Part shown: positions 59,205-64,000 of the stretch, in pieces
Numbering within the stretch: position 1 is the stretch's first letter
Layout: each line of letters starts with the position of its first letter
DNA from: Siphonodentalium dalli
Taxonomy: Eukaryota > Mollusca > Scaphopoda > Gadilida > Siphonodentaliidae
DNA length: 64,000 nucleotides
Assembly: GCA_032622095.1 (NCBI GenBank)
Contig: CP136069.1
Span: 49,460,760 to 49,524,759 of the forward strand
Direction of reading: 5' to 3'
Notes under the pieces: model-generated
What the model was told of the DNA's origin: nothing
Databases searched by the model: none
Seen by the model: only the letters and a program-made list of their open reading frames with translations
Made by a program: the position numbers and the translations under genes

Positions 59205-60245
59205 GATAAAACGTTCGACAAACGTTGTTGAACTTATTATCTGAACATTTCCTATGGGATAACTACTCATCAATGATGCTTTAGTTAGAAATGTTTGAAC
59301 CTATTATCTGAACATTTCCTATGATATAAAAACTCATCAATGATGCTTTAGTATAGAAATGTTTGAACTTATTATCTGAACATTTCCTATGGGATAACTA
59401 CTCATCAATGATGCTTTAGTTAGAAATGTTTGAACCTATTATCTGAACATTTCCTATGAGATAACTACTCATCAATGATGCTTTAGCATAGAAATGTTTG
59501 AACTTATTATCTGAACATTTCCTATGGGATAACTACTCATCAATGATGCTTTAGTGTAGAAAGGTTTGAACTTATTATCTGAACATTTCCTATGAGATAA
59601 CTACTCATCAATGATGCTTTAGTTAGAAATGTTTGAACCTATTATCTGAACATTTCCTATGATATAAAAACTCATCAATGATGCTTTAGTATAGAAATGT
59701 TTGAACTTATTATCTGAACATTTCCTATGGGATAACTACTCATCAATGATGCTTTAGCATAGAAATGTTTGAACTTATTATCTGAACATTTCCTATGGGA
59801 TAACTACTCATCAATGATGCTTTAGTATAGAAAGGTTTGAACTTATTATCTGAACATTTCATATGGGATAACTACTCATCGATGATGCTTTTAGCATAGA
59901 AAGGTTTGAACTTATTATCTGAACATTTCCTATGGGATAACTACTCATCAATGATGCTTTAGTATAGAAAGGTTTGAACTTCTTATCTGAACATTTCCTA
60001 TGGGATAATTACTCATCAACGATGCTTTACTATAGAAAGGGTTACACTTATTATCTGAACATTTCCTATGGGATAACTATTCATCAATGATGCTTTAGTA
60101 TAGAAATGTTTGAACTTATTATCTGAACATTTCCTATGGGATAACTACTCATCAATGATGCTTTAGTATTGAAAGGTTTGAATTTATTATCTGAACATTT
60201 CCTATGGGATAACTACTCATCAATGATGCTTTACTATAGCACGGG
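59205..60245 (+). repeat. minisatellite, 67-68 bp unit, about 15 copies
   Basis: Unit TTATCTGAACATTTCCTATG + GGATAACTACTCATCAATGA + TGCTTTAGTATAGAAATGTT. GAACATTTC recurs at about 59243, 59310, 59378 and on to about 60190, fifteen times. Variants (GGGATAACTAC, GATATAAAAAC, TTAGTTAG) recur in order, suggesting higher-order units in the first half. No palindrome or gene. Confidence 0.96.
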
Positions 60246-60389
60246 TTAAGGAACACGTCATCAGTCAATAAATGTTCAGTTGCTTGTATATTTTATTTTG
60301 GTCCTTGCAGGTTCAATTTTCTATTCTAGTAAGGGACTCTAATTAATTTCATTAATTTGTGTATACATGTACAATTAAATCTGTTTCAG

Positions 60390-60569
60390 AAATATGCCAG
60401 CTACTGCAATCGCGATGAGATATATGCGCCGACAAAAATTGATGTTAAAGAATACAGATGTCTTTTACCTAACGGTAGGCCTAGTGATGTATATAATTAT
60501 GTGGGTAAAGAGTCTTCTGCCATAGAGCTAACACCACCCTGTATAGACGGATTTCATTGTGACGTCTAG
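60390..60569 (+). CDS. candidate terminal exon, Cys-containing
   Basis: Acceptor TTAAATCTGTTTCAG ends at 60389; phase 0, 59 codons to TAG at 60567-60569: KYASYCNRDEIYAPTKIDV, then KEYRCLLPNGRPSDVYNYVG, then SSAIELTPPCIDGFHCDV. Four Cys are consistent with a secreted or extracellular protein, but no family was recognised. It sits between the minisatellite and a MITE that starts 28 bp after the stop. Confidence 0.52.
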   Translation, partial: KYASYCNRDEIYAPTKIDVKEYRCLLPNGRPSDVYNYVGKESSAIELTPPCIDGFHCDV

Positions 60570-60596
60570 ATCATGTCTCGAATCTCCATCCAGCTA

Positions 60597-60794
60597 CGGT
60601 AATGCTCTAAATAATCGACTGCTTAACCACAGCAGAATTATGGGTAATTTTTCAGGATTTAGTAAGAAATATGGCTTATTGCCATTAATCGGAAAGCTCT
60701 CATCAATAGCAACAAGCCATATTTCCGACTAAATCCTGAAAAATTACCCATAATTCTGCTGTGGTTAAGGAGTCGATTATTTAGATCATTACTT
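60597..60794. mobile_element. CAGTAATG MITE copy 3
   Basis: About 198 bp, TA-flanked (60595-60596, 60795-60796). Starts CGGTAATGCTCTAAATAATC and is self-complementary to CGATTATTTAGATCATTACT; the interior matches copy 1 (CCACAGCAGAATTATGG, CAACAAGCCATATTTCCGAC). Confidence 0.88.
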
Positions 60795-61336
60795 TATGCC
60801 CGTTGAGATCATATATCACCAGTACAAAACCTGAGAACTTTTTGATGTTGTGACAGGGAAGTTTATGACATTGAAAAAAAACAGTACAGGTAATACCATT
60901 CTTAGTTAATACCTGTTCTTAATAATGTAGTGCACTGTAGGTGAAGTTCCCAACTCGAAGTTGCAATTAGTTAAGGGACTTTGTGAGCGATCTTGCTGTG
61001 CATCGCTTACATGTGAGTATGGAATTTCTCCCACGGGTATTTAATTCAATGTTTATTGCGATATCGGCTCAAAGAAGTCACCATACAGCACGCAGTCTCG
61101 AGTTGGGACCACCAGCTACTGTGGGGCAGATTATTGAGGAACAAATGTAAACAAAGATGTATATTTTCTGCCTTGACTGTTCAATATTATAAAGTTCCCC
61201 ACGTGTCAGAACGGGTCAAAACAGCAAAATGTTACTTCAAGCATGTAATGTATCTGAATAATATATTTTCAAATATAAATGGATTGAGGCACAAGTTTTT
61301 ACAACTTACATGGAGCCTCGATCCTGATACATTTAA

Positions 61337-61716
61337 ACTGATGTGAAACACCCCGGTTGGGTGATCAAATAGAAATGGAGAATAATCTTGCTCAAAGTAG
61401 TTATTTTTACGAATATTAATTCAAATTTACAGCACAACACCGTCATTCTTATATATTAAGTCAATGCAATGATTCTCGATGGCGAAATCATTTGCGTCAG
61501 TTTATCGCCGATTGTTGCGTCCCGAATCGAGATGTAAATATTTACAATTAAACCTAGTTCAGATGGTGATACAATGTATCTATAGAGTGGTATGTCGATT
61601 TAAAAAAAAGAAAGATTTTCGGCAATGTTAGTAGAATGCTACATTCCCACAGTTGGCATAGCGCATGAGTACTAACTTATTAGATTCACGCACCCGAACA
61701 AGTCCATAATATGTCT
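61337..61716. mobile_element. TTAA MITE family C, copy 4
   Basis: 380 bp flanked by TTAA (61333-61336, 61717-61720). Starts ACTGATGTGAAACACCCCGG and ends CAAGTCCATAATATGTCT; same interior as copy 1 (TCGCCGATTGTTGCGTCCCG). Confidence 0.85.
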
Positions 61717-62399
61717 TTAAAACAAATACATTAAAATTACAAGAAAGCATAATTTGTTAGCAAGGGGTGTGGAATACAGAGTGTGTGAGTTTCTGGGGCT
61801 ATAGTGTTCCATCACCAACAAGTTCCCAGGTTTTGTATTGGTGGAACGTGATCTCCACTGGGGGGGGGGGGTAGCCATGCAGAGTAGAGATTCGTGGCAT
61901 GATATATGTGACGTCAAGACACAAAAGGTAAACAAACGTCACGGGAGCGCCCTTCGCTCGGGGCAAAAACACAACCAAAATGTCACCGGGTGATCAGACC
62001 GTCGCGAAATGTTTCCTTATTTTTCTTGATGAATTTGTCTGACAGAGCGAGATTGGAAGAAGTTGTCCATAAAAAGGACACATGGATCTCTTGTGGTATT
62101 TTCGTAGTATTTGTCTGTTTGTTTTAGTATGTTTCTGTTAGTTGTTATGTCCTTGAATATTGGCTATAATCCGTTTGTGCATACATGCATAGGCATAGTT
62201 TTATGACAAATGCCAGAAATACCAAATTTAGAGATGTGCGTATCCGCTGATCAGGTATGGATAGTATCTGTGGGAGATATGGGGTTGAACAGAGGGACTC
62301 CCCTCTCGGGGACGTGGTGGCAGGGGAGTGGGTTAATCACAACCCCCAAGTTTGGTCAAATTGTTTAGCTGTTGGAAATGTCTTACCTGACGCAACATT

Positions 62400-63100
62400 A
62401 GTTGGAAATTTCAAATTGTTCTCATAGTTTGGTTTTCCAACAATTTGTTAGTGGGGAAATTGTTTTTAGACCAACATTTGCATTACAATCTTTCCTACCT
62501 TTGGTAAAACATTTTGTACTCAAATGGCCATCAGTTGGATATTTTCCAATCTTCATGGTGTGTTAGGTAAGAAATTTAGAAAGCTTGAGCTCAGTCCAGA
62601 CTGGCGTTCATATTATGTTTTCTGTTTTCTGAACAAAATTTATGTGTGTATGTAAACCCCACACTGGTCAATCAATGAGCGCGGTCAAATCTCTTGATTG
62701 GATAATTTCTTGCCGCGGCGATGTCTTCTCGTGCACCTACGGTCACAGACAGCTTCGCATTAAGCTTCGACTTGTTAAAACTACCTGGATTATATAGGAA
62801 CCCCGTTGGTGAATACCACCCCAAAAGTGTTTGCAATCTTCATGTTCAGATTTCAAAATGTTCTCATACCTGGCCCAATCATGGTCGGCCAGGTTGTCCT
62901 GGTCATTCCCAGTAACCAGTCGAAAACTGCTAATTAATTTAAGAAAATACAAATCGTGGTCTGAATTTGTCGGTCTTGGGCCATTAGATGTTCCGATATT
63001 GCAATTATCAGGTTCAGATCTCAAATTGTTCTCATACTGGGCCCAACCATGGGCGGCCCAGTGGATTCTGTTCCTCTCCCGGATAGTGGTCACAAGACTA
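62400..63100. repeat. diverged repeats around CAAATTGTTCTCATA
   Basis: TTCAAATTGTTCTCATA occurs near 62410 and, in longer units, at 62843-62900 and 63012-63070 (GTTCAGAT-TCAAA-TGTTCTCATAC, GGCCCAA-CATGG-CGGCC), spaced 169 bp. The minus strand is open across both (62743-63126), giving a repeated WARYENILKSE / WAQYENNLRSE peptide. Confidence 0.6.
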
Positions 63101-63333
63101 CTGATCCATTCATAATATGTTACCATCCAGGTATATGAGGGAACAGTTGTGAAATATCAAAACCCAAGGTCATTGGTTCAAATGGAATTACGCAAACTTT
63201 TGAGTTTGGTGTGGTTAAAGGGGATGCATTTTGATATCCCAATATGTCCCAGTCCCTGTCCCCTGTGACCGAACCGTGGGTCTCATTCTGCTTATGCCTC
63301 ATTCTCTGGGAAGTATCTATAATCTGAATTTAA

Positions 63334-63724
63334 CCCTTTACCCAACAAACCGGCCAAAACCGGCCAAATAAAGCTTCAACAGCCTAAAATATCTTCGGTC
63401 TGTCTCAATAGAACCATACAAATATGGATATCATTGGAACCGGCTCCTTGACCACATTGTGATAGTTACAGTTATGCCCTGTGCCAATGCATTCTCTTAT
63501 ATATGCGAGTCGACCATAGGTCGCCTCGCATATATAAGAGAATGCATTGGCCTAAAAAAAATCTTTTTTTAACACTTTTTACCATTTTTCTTACATTCTT
63601 TAACAATTTTATAATTTGTAATGGGTTAAGCTAATGCATTCTCTTATATATGCGAGGCGACCTATGGTCGACTCGCATATATAAGAGAATGCATTGGCAC
63701 AGGGTCCTTCTATTGGGTAAAGGG
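63334..63724. mobile_element. TTAA MITE family D1, copy 3 (inverted)
   Basis: 391 bp flanked by TTAA (63330-63333, 63725-63728). Reverse complement of copies 1 and 2, including both palindromes. Its right TTAA is also the left TTAA of the next element. Confidence 0.95.
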
Positions 63725-63728
63725 TTAA

Positions 63729-64000
63729 AGTGATGTGAAACACTCCGGTAGTGTGATCAGATATTGAAATTGAAAATAAACTTGATCAAAGTAGTTATTT
63801 TTACAATAGTATGTCTAAATTGACAACACACACCGTCATTCTAATTATTAATTAAATGCAGTGATTCTCGATGGTGAAATCGTTTTCATTAGTTTTATTG
63901 CCGATTCGAGTAGTAAATATTTGCATTTGAGCGTAGTTCAGACACTGTTTTCTATAGAGTGGAACGGTCGATTTGCTTCAGGTTTTCGGCGGTGTTAGTA
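63729..64000. mobile_element. TTAA MITE family C, copy 5 (cut by window end)
   Basis: Starts AGTGATGTGAAACACTCCGG after the TTAA at 63725-63728 and follows copy 1 to the end of the window (GTGGAACGGTCGATTTGCTT). Confidence 0.85.

Overview
The window is eukaryotic nuclear DNA from an invertebrate animal. It is AT-rich, has no operons, and its few plausible coding pieces are short exons with GT-AG splice signals. Almost everything else is transposable-element sequence. Non-LTR retrotransposons, tandem Helitrons, TTAA- and TA-flanked MITEs and a tRNA-like SINE together suggest a marine invertebrate such as a lophotrochozoan. The species cannot be named from the sequence.

Layout. 1-4540 is one giant imperfect palindrome with its centre near 2.3 kb; its arms carry spaced modules with the core AAGATGGCGGCC. 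4.9-11.5 kb is a decayed non-LTR retrotransposon split inside its endonuclease by a 2.5 kb inverted-repeat element (5.81-8.31 kb). 13.7-17.5 kb holds four candidate exons, all phase 0, of an unrecognised + strand gene, with a TA-flanked MITE sitting on one splice donor. 17.5-23 kb is a nest of two near-identical TTAA-flanked 0.96 kb elements, Helitron ends, two head-to-tail Helitrons and relics of the 5.8 kb family. 23.1-28.1 kb has three isolated candidate terminal exons, a 1.9 kb foldback element and a SINE. 29.7-31.8 kb is a complex palindromic repeat array.

32.2-35.0 kb is a young 5'-truncated LINE with a 10 bp target duplication, one stop codon and a fold-back inverted 5' end. 38.06-39.75 kb is two abutting Helitrons built of about 130 bp units rich in AGGTCA half-sites. 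40.2-40.8 kb is a candidate terminal exon split by a TTAA MITE. 41-44 kb holds further MITE relics. 45.4-47.06 kb has a PAN/Apple-like exon and a candidate terminal exon. 48-57 kb is mostly non-coding repeats with a 147 bp palindrome, a Helitron and another MITE copy. 57.4-58.9 kb is a MITE with a nested G-tract-ended element. 59.2-60.25 kb is a 67 bp minisatellite. 60.39 kb is another candidate terminal exon. The window ends in two different TTAA MITEs that share one TTAA.

The most interesting theme is that three unrelated element types each carry several copies of a sequence resembling a well-known animal transcription-factor site: YY1-like in the 5' palindrome, NRF1-like in the minus-strand Helitrons and NR5A/ERR-like AGGTCA in the plus-strand Helitrons. 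Binding is inference; the motif copies are read directly from the sequence. A second theme is preference for TTAA targets, with one insertion inside a probable exon and two elements sharing one target.
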